In this document: piece after piece, positions 8,201-13,429 of the stretch
Layout: every line of letters begins with the position of its first letter
Numbering within the stretch: position 1 is the stretch's first letter
Assembly: GCA_026770585.1 (NCBI GenBank)
Contig: MU647501.1
Location: 43,780-59,697 of the forward strand
Length of the DNA: 15,918 nt
Direction: 5' to 3'
DNA from: Baffinella frigidus
Lineage: Eukaryota; Cryptophyceae; Cryptomonadales; Baffinellaceae
Notes under the pieces: generated by a model
The model's input: the letters and a program-made list of their open reading frames with translations, nothing else
What the model was told of the DNA's origin: nothing
Databases searched by the model: none
Translations under genes and position numbers: made by a program

Positions 8201-9827
8201 CTTCTTCTGTTTCTTCTTCTTCTTCTTCTTCTTGGTTACTCTCAGACGAAAGATGAGTGATGCAAACGTCGATGCGTCGCGGGCAAGTCTCTCGCACCCG
8301 ACCTGTCACCCGACCTGTCGCCACCTTCCATTTTTTAGGATTGGCGGCACGTTTTAGGGTTTAGGGCACCTTTTAGGGTGAAGGGTGTAGGGCCGCACGG
8401 TTAAATGAGTGTTCTCTCGTCAGAAGACTTGCCTGAACCCTCTTCCCCGTTCCCAAACCCCTACACCCGAAACCCGAAACCCGGAGCCCGAAACCCGAAA
8501 CCCGAAACCCGAAAGCCAGCACTAGGATTCAGAGGACGGCTTGCGTATTGCCCATTCCCGATTCCCGAAACCCTGTTTCCCAAACCCGAACACCAACCCC
8601 CAGACCCAACCCCCAAAAATCGAAAATCGATCACCGAAACCCGAAACCCGAAACCCGAAACCAGGAGTCAGAGGACGGCTCGCCAGCGCCCGACCTCGAC
8701 ATTGTCGGCACCTTCTGCGCCGCGGTCCTCACCATAGAGGGCTTAGAGTGTCTGTTTTAGAGTTTAGAGGTTAGCGGTTTGGGACCGGAGAATGTCGAGG
8801 TCGACATTGTCGGCACCTTCCGTGCGTTGGTCCTCGCCCCTAAAGGGCTGAGAGTGTATGGTTTAGGGTTAGGGGTTACGGTTTAGGGGTTTGGGATCGG
8901 TCGATATTGGTGGCATCTTCTGCGCCTCGGTCCTGACCCTAAAGGGCGTAGAATGTATGTTTTAGGGGTTAGGGGTTTAGGGGGTTTGGGATCGGAGAAT
9001 GTCGAGGTCGACATTGTTGGTATCTTCTGCGCTGTGGTGCTGACCCCTCAAGGGCTTAGAGTGTCTGTTTTAGGGTTTAGGGGTTAGCAGTTTGGGGTCG
9101 GAGAATGTCAAGGTCGACATTGTCGGCACCTTCTGCGCTGCGGCGGTCCTAATCCTAACCCCCAAAAGCGTAAACGAAAACCCGTCTGGAGTCTTTCTAT
9201 TTTCCGTGGTTCAAATCGTGGTACAAATAATAGAAAGACGCGAGACGGATTTCCGTGTTTACGATTTTGAGGACCTCTTCCCTTTCTGGCGAAACACGAA
9301 ACACTAGCCCTCGACATTGTCGGCTCCTTCTGTGCCGCAGTCCTAACCCTACCCCCTACCCCGAAACCCGAAACCCTAAACCCTAAACCCTAAACCCTAG
9401 ACCCCAAACCCTAAACCCTAAACCCTAAACCCTAATCCTTAAACACGAAACACGAAACACGAAACCCTGAACCCTAAATCCTGAACCCTAACCCCTAAAA
9501 CTAAAATAATAAATAAATAATAAATGAATTCTAAACCCCAAACCATAAACCCTAAACCCTAAATCAGGTGGCGCGCAACTTGGATCTCTCGCTCTTTGGA
9601 GTCGACATTCTCCGCGAAAACGGTCTCAACCCTAAACCCTAAACCCTACACCCTAAACCCTAAACCCCAAACCCCAAAACCTAAACCCCAAACCCCAAAC
9701 CCCAAACCCCAAGCCCCAAACCCCAAACACCAAAACACCAAAGCCGAAATCCGAAAGTGCAGGGAGCGGGAGGCTGTTCGCAGTGGATGTCAACTACTTC
9801 CCGGGGTACGACGGCGTCCCTGGGTAA
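2065..9827 (+). CDS. ITPK: Inositol-tetrakisphosphate 1-kinase / inositol 1,3,4-trisphosphate 5/6-kinase, ten exons
   Basis: Chain of ten exons: 2065-2238, 2336-2425, 3075-3167, 5005-5121, 5583-5675, 6458-6541, 7375-7440, 8674-8724, 9568-9622, 9763-9827. Joined they encode about 295 residues; the family is usually near 320. ITPKs are cytosolic ATP-grasp kinases that phosphorylate inositol tris- and tetrakisphosphates on the way to InsP6 and pyrophosphates. Seen in order: KK in the N-terminal phosphate-binding segment (about residue 17), LHK (56-58), VVDKVEGL (equivalent of the VLDP segment), VGVPKWL, PYLCK (ATP-site lysine), AHDM, EYINHGGILWKVYV with the central-strand lysine, RRSLP, FNSH, LSLFGVD and DVNYFPGYDG carrying the metal-binding Asp and Asn. 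Introns are phase 0 except the last (phase 1). Exon chaining is by family homology, not by transcript evidence. Exon 8 and the C-terminus are the least certain parts. Confidence 0.88.
2336..2425 (+). CDS. ITPK: ITPK exon 2
   Basis: 30 codons, ITDDVANMDT through KIVAANPA. It corresponds to the helix after LHK(L/I)TD that ends with the HP/NP dipeptide before the VLDP-like strand. Donor GCG|GTACCC. An upstream AG at 2331-2332 would add a glutamine; the GCAG site was preferred because it restores the family spacing. Confidence 0.8.
2426..3074. other. ITPK intron 2
   Basis: 649 bp with strong G-rich purine tracts around 2750-2940. Long open frames run through it but they are compositional; none continues the kinase. 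No exon relics were recognised here. Confidence 0.6.
3075..3167 (+). CDS. ITPK: ITPK exon 3
   Basis: 31 codons, phase 0 at both ends. ARVVDKVEGLGPLLSRTDM matches the family strand-plus-helix V(L/I)DPxxAIxxLxxRxxM, and ends TAECK. Acceptor CACCAG|GCG, donor AAG|GTCTGT. A close copy of its second half lies at 3284-3348. Confidence 0.85.
3284..3348 (+). pseudogene. Relic of ITPK exon 3, 3' half with donor
   Basis: Near-identical to the end of exon 3: RTDMQRVLEAATAEC is preserved, the final Lys is Gln, and it is followed by GT. It begins inside the exon (CTGG-GCTGGTGAGG), so it has no acceptor of its own. Confidence 0.85.
3360..3800. repeat. Telomere-like degenerate heptamers in ITPK intron 3
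   Basis: Mixed CCCTAGA/CCCTGAA on the plus strand and GGGTTTG/GGTTGAG units in the opposite orientation. Includes a 20-bp tandem duplication CCCTGAACGAGTGATSTGGA at 3755-3794. Confidence 0.7.
3935..3996. repeat. 31-bp tandem duplication
   Basis: Two identical units beginning TGCGTCTGAGGAGGGACGCC at 3935 and 3966. The preceding GGCCGGCATGGATGCACCCC block (from about 3902) recurs at about 11331 and, more diverged, at 11597. Confidence 0.85.
4003..4032 (+). pseudogene. Short relic of ITPK exon 3
   Basis: GGGGCCGCTGCTGAGCCGCA with GGACATGCA repeats the middle of exon 3 (GPLLSRTDM), then breaks off into CGCGAGTAG. Confidence 0.75.
4063..4118. repeat. Perfect 17-bp stem hairpin
   Basis: CATAGGGAATTGGAGCC at 4063-4079 and its exact complement at 4102-4118, with a 22-nt loop. 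It sits in ITPK intron 3, so it would be transcribed. Confidence 0.9.
4511..4540. repeat. Short inverted repeat in the exon 4 block
   Basis: AGTCGGCAGGGGA and TCCCCCTGCCGACT pair over about 13 bp with a tight loop, built around the GGCAGGGG acceptor motif of the exon 4 copies. Confidence 0.7.
4561..4919 (+). pseudogene. Three relics of ITPK exon 4, 5' half with acceptor
   Basis: 4704-4760 follows GGCAG and reads GSVRVPKWLVPDCTLLAS then TAA. 4863-4919 follows GCAG and reads GSVRVPKCLPSHYTTPLS then TAA. 4561-4587 keeps only the PxWL..DC portion, with a frameshift. They belong to ~150-bp tandem blocks that also share CCTAACAACAATCC, GGTTATTAAATACATGA and GCGGGTTCC motifs (partial block from about 4290). 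All precede the real exon 4. Confidence 0.85.
5005..5121 (+). CDS. ITPK: ITPK exon 4 (ATP-binding lysine)
   Basis: 39 codons, phase 0-0. GSVGVPKWLATDCKVLPAAL then APPYLCKYQD. VGVPKWL matches plant ITPK VGVPKQL; PYLCK matches the LPFICK/LPLVAK strand with the ATP-contacting lysine. Acceptor GGCAG|GGG, donor GAC|GTACCT. It is the only copy in the 4230-5320 repeat field that carries both halves of the exon without a stop. Confidence 0.87.
5198..5219. repeat. Homopolymer C22 in ITPK intron 4
   Basis: 22 consecutive C. It directly precedes the exon 4 3'-half relics (CAGG follows). Confidence 0.9.
5233..5317 (+). pseudogene. Two relics of ITPK exon 4, 3' half with donor
   Basis: 5268-5317 repeats the exon 4 end (DLAAHSMAPRYL) and keeps the GTACC donor, with a 1-nt deletion and the ATP-site CK changed to SN. 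5233-5266 repeats DLAAHSMPPR and ends in TAG. Both lie in the intron just after exon 4. Confidence 0.85.
5583..5675 (+). CDS. ITPK: ITPK exon 5
   Basis: 31 codons, phase 0-0: ACGIANAHDMAVLHS then PVTMQ. The AHDM histidine aligns with the SHEM/SHEL motif of ITPKs. The family residue three after the VAK/ICK strand (His in animals, Asp in plants) reads Cys here. Acceptor CCAG|GCG, donor CAG|GTCCCC. Confidence 0.85.
5740..5914. repeat. TTTAGGG tract upstream of exon 5 copy
   Basis: G-rich strand on plus: GGTTTAGGGTTAAGGGG and four adjacent GGTTTAG units before 5911. Opposite in orientation to the tract after 6029. Confidence 0.75.
5871..5890 (+). pseudogene. Short relic of ITPK exon 5 middle
   Basis: AGCGCGTACGGCATGGTGGT repeats the GCGCACGACATGGCGGT core of exon 5 with substitutions, then runs into TTTAGGG repeats. 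Confidence 0.6.
5916..6020 (+). pseudogene. Intact in-frame second copy of ITPK exon 5 (possible alternative exon)
   Basis: 105 nt, open, phase 0 at both ends, with acceptor TTCAG and donor CAG|GTCCGC. Reads RGMAVLHSAALLSAA.. to SAPVTMQ. It lacks the first codons of exon 5, including the AHDM histidine. It contains an extra in-frame 18-bp tandem repeat (5939-5956, 5957-5974). Could be a relic or a cassette exon. Confidence 0.8.
6029..6450. repeat. CCCTAAA telomere-like tract in ITPK intron 5
   Basis: About 420 bp dominated by CCCTAAA and one-base variants (CCCTGAA, CCATAAA, CCTCAAG), running up to the exon 6 acceptor and possibly forming its pyrimidine-containing branch/acceptor region. Confidence 0.85.
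6458..6541 (+). CDS. ITPK: ITPK exon 6 (central ATP-grasp strand)
   Basis: 28 codons, phase 0-0. EYINHGGILWKVYVIGDK then VKRRSLP, closely matching the family pattern (E/N)(F/Y)(I/V)NH..V(L/Y)(Y/F)KV(F/Y)V(V/I)G......R(R/P)SLP. Acceptor GAGCAG|GAG, donor CCG|GTGGGT. It is the most family-like exon in the window. Confidence 0.92.
6742..6860 (+). pseudogene. Two relics of ITPK exon 6 3' end with donor
   Basis: CGGTCGTTGCCG|GTG at 6742-6753 and AAGGCGTTGCCG|GTG at 6849-6860 repeat the last four codons of exon 6 (RSLP) plus the donor. Both are followed by the same GTGCACCCC. They flank a 33-bp tandem repeat. Confidence 0.6.
6778..6843. repeat. 33-bp tandem duplication
   Basis: Two identical units starting AGATTCGATGAGATTGGCAA at 6778 and 6811, themselves built from GATTGGCAA-like 9-mers. 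Confidence 0.9.
7010..7330. repeat. CT-rich tract with (CCCTCT)n microsatellite and C-run
   Basis: Scattered CTCTCTCT stretches, then about 90 bp of CCCTCT hexamers (about 7220-7307) and a C-run around 7313-7325. It lies before the exon 7 acceptor, so it may act as an extended polypyrimidine tract. Confidence 0.9.
7375..7440 (+). CDS. ITPK: ITPK exon 7
   Basis: 22 codons, phase 0-0: DMNGEEEPLLFNSHRMQ then DIVAE. It follows RRSLP exactly as in the family (SLPD...), and LLFNSH corresponds to the IFFNSH segment of animal ITPK1. Acceptor GAACAG|GAC after a CT-rich tract, donor GAG|GTTCCA. Confidence 0.85.
7446..7530. repeat. CCCGAAA heptamer tract
   Basis: ACCCGAAACCCGAAACCC-type units, a telomere-like variant, immediately downstream of the exon 7 donor. 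Confidence 0.8.
7538..7789 (+). pseudogene. Two relics of ITPK exon 7 3' end
   Basis: 7538-7552 reads DIVAE followed by GTTGCA, copying the exon 7 end and donor. 7763-7789 reads HRMPDLSSE against HRMQDIVAE, without a GT donor. Both lie downstream of exon 7. Confidence 0.65.
8102..8290. repeat. 82-94 bp tandem repeat with TTC tracts
   Basis: Units begin CGCGGG at 8102, 8184 and 8278. The first two share a (TTC)n tract, GTTACTCTCAGAC and AGATGAGTGAT. The length difference is mainly in the TTC number. The third is truncated. It lies in ITPK intron 7. Confidence 0.85.
8451..8665. repeat. CCCGAAA tracts before exon 8
   Basis: Runs of CCCGAAA/CCCGAAG at 8467-8515 and 8633-8662 around an exon 8 5'-end fragment (8528-8541). 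Confidence 0.75.
8674..8724 (+). CDS. ITPK: ITPK exon 8 (first and fullest of six copies)
   Basis: 17 codons, phase 0-0: DGSPAPDL then DIVGTFCAA. Joined to exon 9 it gives DIVGTFCAA-VARNLDLSLFG, which lines up residue for residue with the helix preceding SLFG in ITPK. Acceptor TCAGAG|GAC, donor GCG|GTCCTC. Five shorter copies follow, four of them in-frame and with AG..GT boundaries in three cases, so the copy actually used in mRNA is not certain. Confidence 0.65.
8725..9339 (+). repeat. Tandem array of five ITPK exon 8 copies
   Basis: Copies of the exon 8 3' half at 8800-8829, 8900-8929, 9007-9036, 9113-9145 and 9310-9339, reading VDIVGTFRAL, VDIGGIFCAS, VDIVGIFCAV, VDIVGTFCAAA and LDIVGSFCAA. 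Each is followed by a GT. Spacing is about 100-107 bp except the last (197 bp), which holds a 105-bp hairpin. Each unit also carries a GGGCTTAGAGTGT..TTTAGGG spacer. A fragment of the exon 8 5' end is at 8528-8541. Confidence 0.85.
9164..9268. repeat. 105-bp imperfect palindrome inside the exon 8 array
   Basis: Left arm AAAAGCGTAAAC..CCGTCTGGAGTCTTTCTATT pairs with right arm AATAGAAAGACGCGAGACGG..GTTTACGATTTT over roughly 40 bp per arm. Subtracting its length from the 197-bp spacing gives 92 bp, close to the array period, so it looks like an insertion of a small foldback element. Confidence 0.8.
9355..9740. repeat. CCCTAAA / CCCCAAA tracts flanking exon 9
   Basis: Long CCCTAAA run (about 9363-9500), an A/T-rich AAATAAATAATAAATG patch near 9510, then CCCTAAA and CCCCAAA runs 9628-9740. 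Exon 9 is embedded in this. Confidence 0.85.
9568..9622 (+). CDS. ITPK: ITPK exon 9 (SLFGVD)
   Basis: 55 nt. VARNLDLSLFGVDILREN plus one base of the next codon. FGVD carries the aspartate that helps bind metal in ITPK. Acceptor ATCAG|GTG after a CCCTAAA-rich intron, donor AACG|GTCTCA, phase 1. Confidence 0.88.
9763..9827 (+). CDS. ITPK: ITPK exon 10 (DVNYFPGYDG, metal site) and stop
   Basis: Completes a glycine across the splice and reads GSGRLFAVDVNYFPGYDG, then VPG and TAA at 9825-9827. The Asp and Asn of DVN are the family Mg-binding residues. Acceptor GTGCAG|GG. Most family members continue about 15-25 residues beyond this point with a C-terminal helix. GGGTAATCC at the stop could also be a donor (GT at 9824) leading to an unrecognised last exon; I found no convincing one downstream. 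Confidence 0.85.
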
Positions 9828-9931
9828 TCCAGTCCACCACCCACCGGTTGTGTGCCACAAATATCACTTTGGAGGGGGAAAGAGCCTGGTCTCACCAAAT
9901 CAGGGATACCAAATAGACTTGAGACAGAGCC

Positions 9932-9948
9932 TCAGTCATGGCATGACT
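9932..9948. repeat. 17-bp short palindrome
   Basis: CAGTCATG and CATGACTG flank a single G. Confidence 0.6.
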
Positions 9949-10007
9949 GTGACTGTCAAGTTCTTCCCCCTCTTTTTCGCGGTCGAGATCGGCCTGGTGA
10001 CGCCCCC

Positions 10008-10168
10008 TCCACACAGCTATCAAGTGATTTTCGGCCCATTTCGGGCCGGCTTTCCGTTACCTTATCCGTATGAATCCCCCTATGCCCCTACGGGTTGCCT
10101 ACCGTAGGGTCCTAGGTCTTGTCGCTTAAGGGTTATTCAAAGTCCCTTCGAAGTCCGCTATGTGGCAA
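10008..10168. mobile_element. Foldback element, family 3, copy A
   Basis: Starts CCACACAGC..GATTTTCGGCCC, contains TTTCCGTTACCTTATCCGTA and CGCTTAAGGGTTATTC, ends near GTCCGCTATGTGG. Its 10051-10165 part matches 13477-13592 closely, and its ends are inverted relative to one another. No coding capacity; boundaries approximate. Confidence 0.6.
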
Positions 10169-10193
10169 ACACCCCTCTTCTTCTTTGTTACAC

Positions 10194-10312
10194 TCAACCC
10201 CTGAACCCCTGAACCCCGAAACTTTTTTTTTTTACATCTCTGTGTATCACTCTCAACCCCTAAACCCGAAACCCGAAACCCGAAACCCAAGACCCCAAAC
10301 CACACACCCCAA
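10194..10312. repeat. CCCCTGAA/CCCGAAA tract with T-run
   Basis: CCCCTGAACCCCTGAACCCC, a run of about ten T, then CCCGAAA units. Confidence 0.7.
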
Positions 10313-10460
10313 ACCTAGCTGTGTCTCACTCGGGTTGACCGACTACTCTCAAGTTGACTTCCCGGGTTTGCGGTACAAATCCGTCAACTTTGGTGCGGGA
10401 AAGAGCACGGGCCCGCCCATTGGTGAGCCCAAGGAGACTGAGACAGAGCTAGTAATCTCT

Positions 10461-10580
10461 ACAGAGGTACCTCGCTCATAAGAAACCGCCTCCTCCTAGG
10501 ACCCTACAGTAGGACCATGCCTAGGGCCCTACGGTGGTCCTAGGGGGGGGGGCAGTTTCTTATGAGCGAGGTACCCCTGT
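10461..10580. mobile_element. Family 1 foldback MITE, copy 1, with 10-bp direct repeats
   Basis: 120-bp near palindrome with ends ACAGAGGTACCTCGCTCATA and complement; core CCTAGGACCCTACAGTAGG / CCTAGGGCCCTACGGTGG. Flanked by AGTAATCTCT (10451-10460) and AGTAATCCCT (10581-10590), a 9/10 match that looks like a target-site duplication. No coding capacity. Confidence 0.85.
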
Positions 10581-10676
10581 AGTAATCCCTAACCCCCAAA
10601 CCGCAAACCAGGTTCCACGCGCTCCTTCTCGCCCACGTCCTCGGCCCCCCCTCCCCAACCCCCCCCCCCGGACAAC

Positions 10677-10861
10677 CGCTGGAGCCATTTTCCAGTGGCG
10701 CGGGGCTCAACGGGCCCGCCTCGGGACGCGCGGAAGGGTCCGCCTCCGCCTCCGAAAAAAACAACGGGTCCGCCTCGGGGCGGGAGGACGGGCCCGCATC
10801 AGGGCGGGAGGGCGGGCCCGCCTCGGGGCGGGCGCTGGAGCCATTTTCTGGTGGCGCGGGG
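10677..10861. repeat. GC-rich repeat cluster bounded by 29-bp direct repeats
   Basis: CGCTGGAGCCATTTTCCAGT.. at 10677-10705 recurs at 10833-10861 with a few changes. Between them are three to four diverged ~26-bp units with GGGCCCGCCTCGGGGCGGG. A similar GGCGGGCC motif recurs near 15292-15326 and 15790. Confidence 0.7.
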
Positions 10862-11015
10862 GGCGGGGACAGCGACTTGCCGGAGGGCCCCGCAGCAGGA
10901 CTGCAGGAGTGACTTGAGAGTAAATCCGTTTCCGCACCAAAGGTGACGTGCGTGTACCACACACCCAGCGTATCAACTTAAGAACGTGCGGACGGGACGT
11001 GCGAGGGAGACGTGT

Positions 11016-11134
11016 ACAGGGGTACCTCGCTCATCAGAAACCGCCCCCCCCTAGGACCCTACAGTAGGACTATGCCTAGGGGCCTATGGTGGTCCTAGGG
11101 GGGGGGCGGTTTGTTATGAGCGAGGCACCCATGT
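11016..11134. mobile_element. Family 1 foldback MITE, copy 2
   Basis: 119-bp near palindrome with the same ends and core as copy 1. Directly abuts the family 2 end starting at 11135. No clear target duplication. Confidence 0.85.
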
Positions 11135-11466
11135 ACAGGGGTTACTCGAAAATGCGGACACGAAGCGCCCTTGGATCCTACGCTACAGGGGTACCTCGCG
11201 CATAAAAAACCGCCCCCTCCCCTAGGACCACCATAGGGCCCTAGGCATCGGCCTACTGTAGGGTCCTAGGGGGAGGCAGTTTCTTATGAGCGAGGTACCC
11301 CTGTAAGCGATGGACCTTCATTACTGCCAATACGGCCGCCATGTATGCACCCCCACCGAGGCTTTTTTAAATAGGACCTACATGTAGAGAGTCCTTTTCT
11401 TAGGAGGCTACATGCCTAGGACCACCCTAGGCACTGTGAGTGCCATTGTTCGCGAGTAGCCCCTCT
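11135..11466. mobile_element. Family 2 inverted-repeat element, interrupted by a family 1 copy
   Basis: Left end ACAGGGGTTACTCG (11135), right end CGCGAGTAGCCCCTCT (to 11466), imperfect complements. A family 1 MITE (11185-11304) lies inside. Contains the GGCCGCCATGTATGCACCCC block also seen in kinase intron 3. Boundaries inferred from the inverted ends only. Confidence 0.5.
11185..11304. mobile_element. Family 1 foldback MITE, copy 3 (inverted core)
   Basis: 120 bp, ends ACAGGGGTACCTCGCGCATA and GAGGTACCCCTGT. The core is in the opposite orientation to copies 1 and 2 (CCACCATAGGGCCCTAGG first). Confidence 0.85.
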
Positions 11467-11714
11467 ACTTACAGCTGTACATACCCCTCAAGTGGCGAGT
11501 AGGCGCATACGCCCTACGGTAGGGTCCCACGACCTGCCTAGGACCTCTTGATTGTCAAATGTGACTAGCTCGGCACTTGAGGGGTATCAGCGGCGCGGCC
11601 GCCGTGTGTGCACCCTCACGTGTGTGCACCCTCACGCAGGCTGTGGTCGATTGGGACCTCATCAACCACACCCTCCGTGGGGGTACACTCGGTATCAGTA
11701 CAGGGCTACACATT

Positions 11715-11833
11715 ACAGGGGTACTTCGCTCATAAGAAACTGTCTCCCCCTAGGACCCTACAAAAGGACTATGCCCAGGGCCCTACGGTGAACCTACGGG
11801 GGGGGCGCTTTCTTATGGGCGAGGTACCCCTGT
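11715..11833. mobile_element. Family 1 foldback MITE, copy 4
   Basis: 119 bp, ends ACAGGGGTACTTCGCTCATA and GCGAGGTACCCCTGT, more diverged core. No clear target duplication. Confidence 0.85.
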
Positions 11834-11969
11834 AGTCGGACCACGGGTTGGCGAATCCTTCCAAATACTTCACTCCTCACCACAAATCACGTGTACAGCA
11901 AATCACGTGTACAGCGTGGTACCACTACGAGGTTCCACTCGGGAGAGTCCCCCCCCACCCTCCACGCAC

Positions 11970-12042
11970 TTGCACACCCTCCCTCCCTCTCTCCCTCCCT
12001 CCCTCCCTCCCTCCCTCCCTCCTCCTCCCTCCCTCCCTCCCC
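11970..12042. repeat. (CCCT)n microsatellite
   Basis: CCCTCCCT units interrupted by CTCT and CCTCCT, about 70 bp, followed by CCGGATCG. Confidence 0.9.
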
Positions 12043-12049
12043 GGATCGT

Positions 12050-12126
12050 TTTCACGCCAAAGGTTGACGGATTTGTGCCTCAAAACAGGGAAATTAACTT
12101 CCGGTCTCGTCAAATAAAGAGACCGA
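12050..12126. repeat. Dispersed repeat related to 7614-7690 and 10335-10400
   Basis: Reverse complement reads GAGACCGGAAGTTAA..CCCTGTTTT..ACAAATCCGTCAAC. Compare GAGACCGGAAGTTGAC at about 7640 and TACAAATCCGTCAACTTTGG near 10373. Two copies carry a GGTCTC..GAGACC short hairpin. Function unknown. Confidence 0.5.
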
Positions 12127-12719
12127 TTTAAGTGAGATAGAGCTAGGATCTAGTTTTTTCAAACTGGGTAAATCTGGTTTTTGTTTATGGAGGAGGGTGC
12201 CTGTTGAGCGATGCGAGCCTGGGATCGCGAGGGAACCGAAAGGAAGCATGGCCTTTCTACAGAACAAGTTCCGGTGTCCGCCTATGTTGGGAGCTCGAAG
12301 AACCTGAAGGAGCTAAAAATGGGCGGAGCAGATGCTGGTCCTCGATGCTGGTCCTCGAAGGTAGCGCTACCGCTGTCTTCGATGCTCGCTCTCGCTGTGG
12401 GTGTGGTAGGTGGCGCCCTCTCAGTCTCCTTTAGGCCCTTCGCTCTCGAGGGCTGGTCCTCCTCTCCCCCTCTGCTCTCGAGCTCGGTCCAGGCAGGTTG
12501 GGCAACCAGAGTTGTCCAAGCTAGTAGCCTTTTGCGGTCGCACTACTGCGCGGGTAGTGTTGTCCAAGCTCTGTCGACTCTTGCGGTCGCACAACACTCG
12601 CAGTAGTGCGAACGTTCGAGGGGGGGCTCGAACGTGAGGACACTCTAGACGAGTGGTTTGCGCCCTCATAACCGAGTCGGGAGTGCTTCCCATTCCCGTC
12701 TCCCACCTTATGGTTTAAA

Positions 12720-12728
12720 GTTTTCAGT

Positions 12729-12759
<31 letters not shown>

Positions 12760-12783
12760 GGTTTTCGGTTTTCGGTTTTCGGT
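12720..12783. repeat. CGGTTTT heptamer minisatellite
   Basis: About nine tandem TTTTCGG units with one 6-bp unit. A third telomere-like heptamer variant (complement CCGAAAA). Confidence 0.9.
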
Positions 12784-13252
12784 GTAGATCTGGTCCGTGG
12801 CGCACTCGCAGCCTCCTCCGTCTGGAGGGTCACACGATTTCCTTTCTGTATTCCTTACCACGTAGATATTTCATCTATATCTGGGGTGACTCCGTCGGAG
12901 TTTCCCACTCGGTTGGTGTTCCCCAATTACCTACGCTCAGCGCCTTTCGCTCTTCAGGGCTAGTCCTCCTCTCCCGCCCTCTCTGGGCTCTCGAGCTTAG
13001 CTCGGTCCATTCCTAGTCACTCATGACAGTGGAGGTGGTACGGGTAATTACAATAAATGGATCGTTCGATCTGGGCAAAGCCAGCGTTGAGCCATCGCAC
13101 GCGGAGACAACGTGTGACGCCCCAGCACGGGCATTGATAGGGTAACGCACTGAAAACAGGGTAGCCTACGGTATTGACTACGGTAGGCCGTAGGGGCCTA
13201 GCTAGGGGGCACCTACTACGGAAAGGCGTGGTGTTCGGCTATGTTGGGCTTG

Positions 13253-13305
13253 CTACCCACAATGACCGCGTTTTCGTAGGAGCCTCCTACCTAGGCATTG
13301 TGGGT
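13253..13305. repeat. 11-bp inverted repeat
   Basis: TACCCACAATG and CATTGTGGGTA with about 31 bp between, flanking a GGAGCCTCC core. Confidence 0.6.
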
Positions 13306-13429
13306 ATGAGGTTACGAGCCTTGAGCCTGGGCAATACGGTTGTGAAAAGGGACTCCGATGCACACAGTATTCAAGATACCCCTGTGCCCATGCTTTTTTG
13401 AAAAGCGTCGAGAGTTTCCAGCCGCGTGT

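Larger units (their letters stand above)
12130..13420. other. Intergenic stretch without a recognised gene
   Basis: A 131-codon open frame (12211-12606) has no recognised motif and crosses tandem repeats, so I do not call it. Contains a 15-bp duplication at about 12334-12363 (GATGCTGGTCCTC), a duplicated GTTGTCCAAGCT block (12516-12600), and a direct repeat pair at 12435-12490 and 12942-13008. Confidence 0.5.

Noticed and set aside
10695-10976. Arg/Pro/Gly-rich open frames on both strands
   Set aside because: Translations of a GC-rich minisatellite with no fixed frame preference.
12211-12606. 131-codon plus-strand frame
   Set aside because: Crosses internal tandem duplications, no recognised domain, no support for a start; probably chance.
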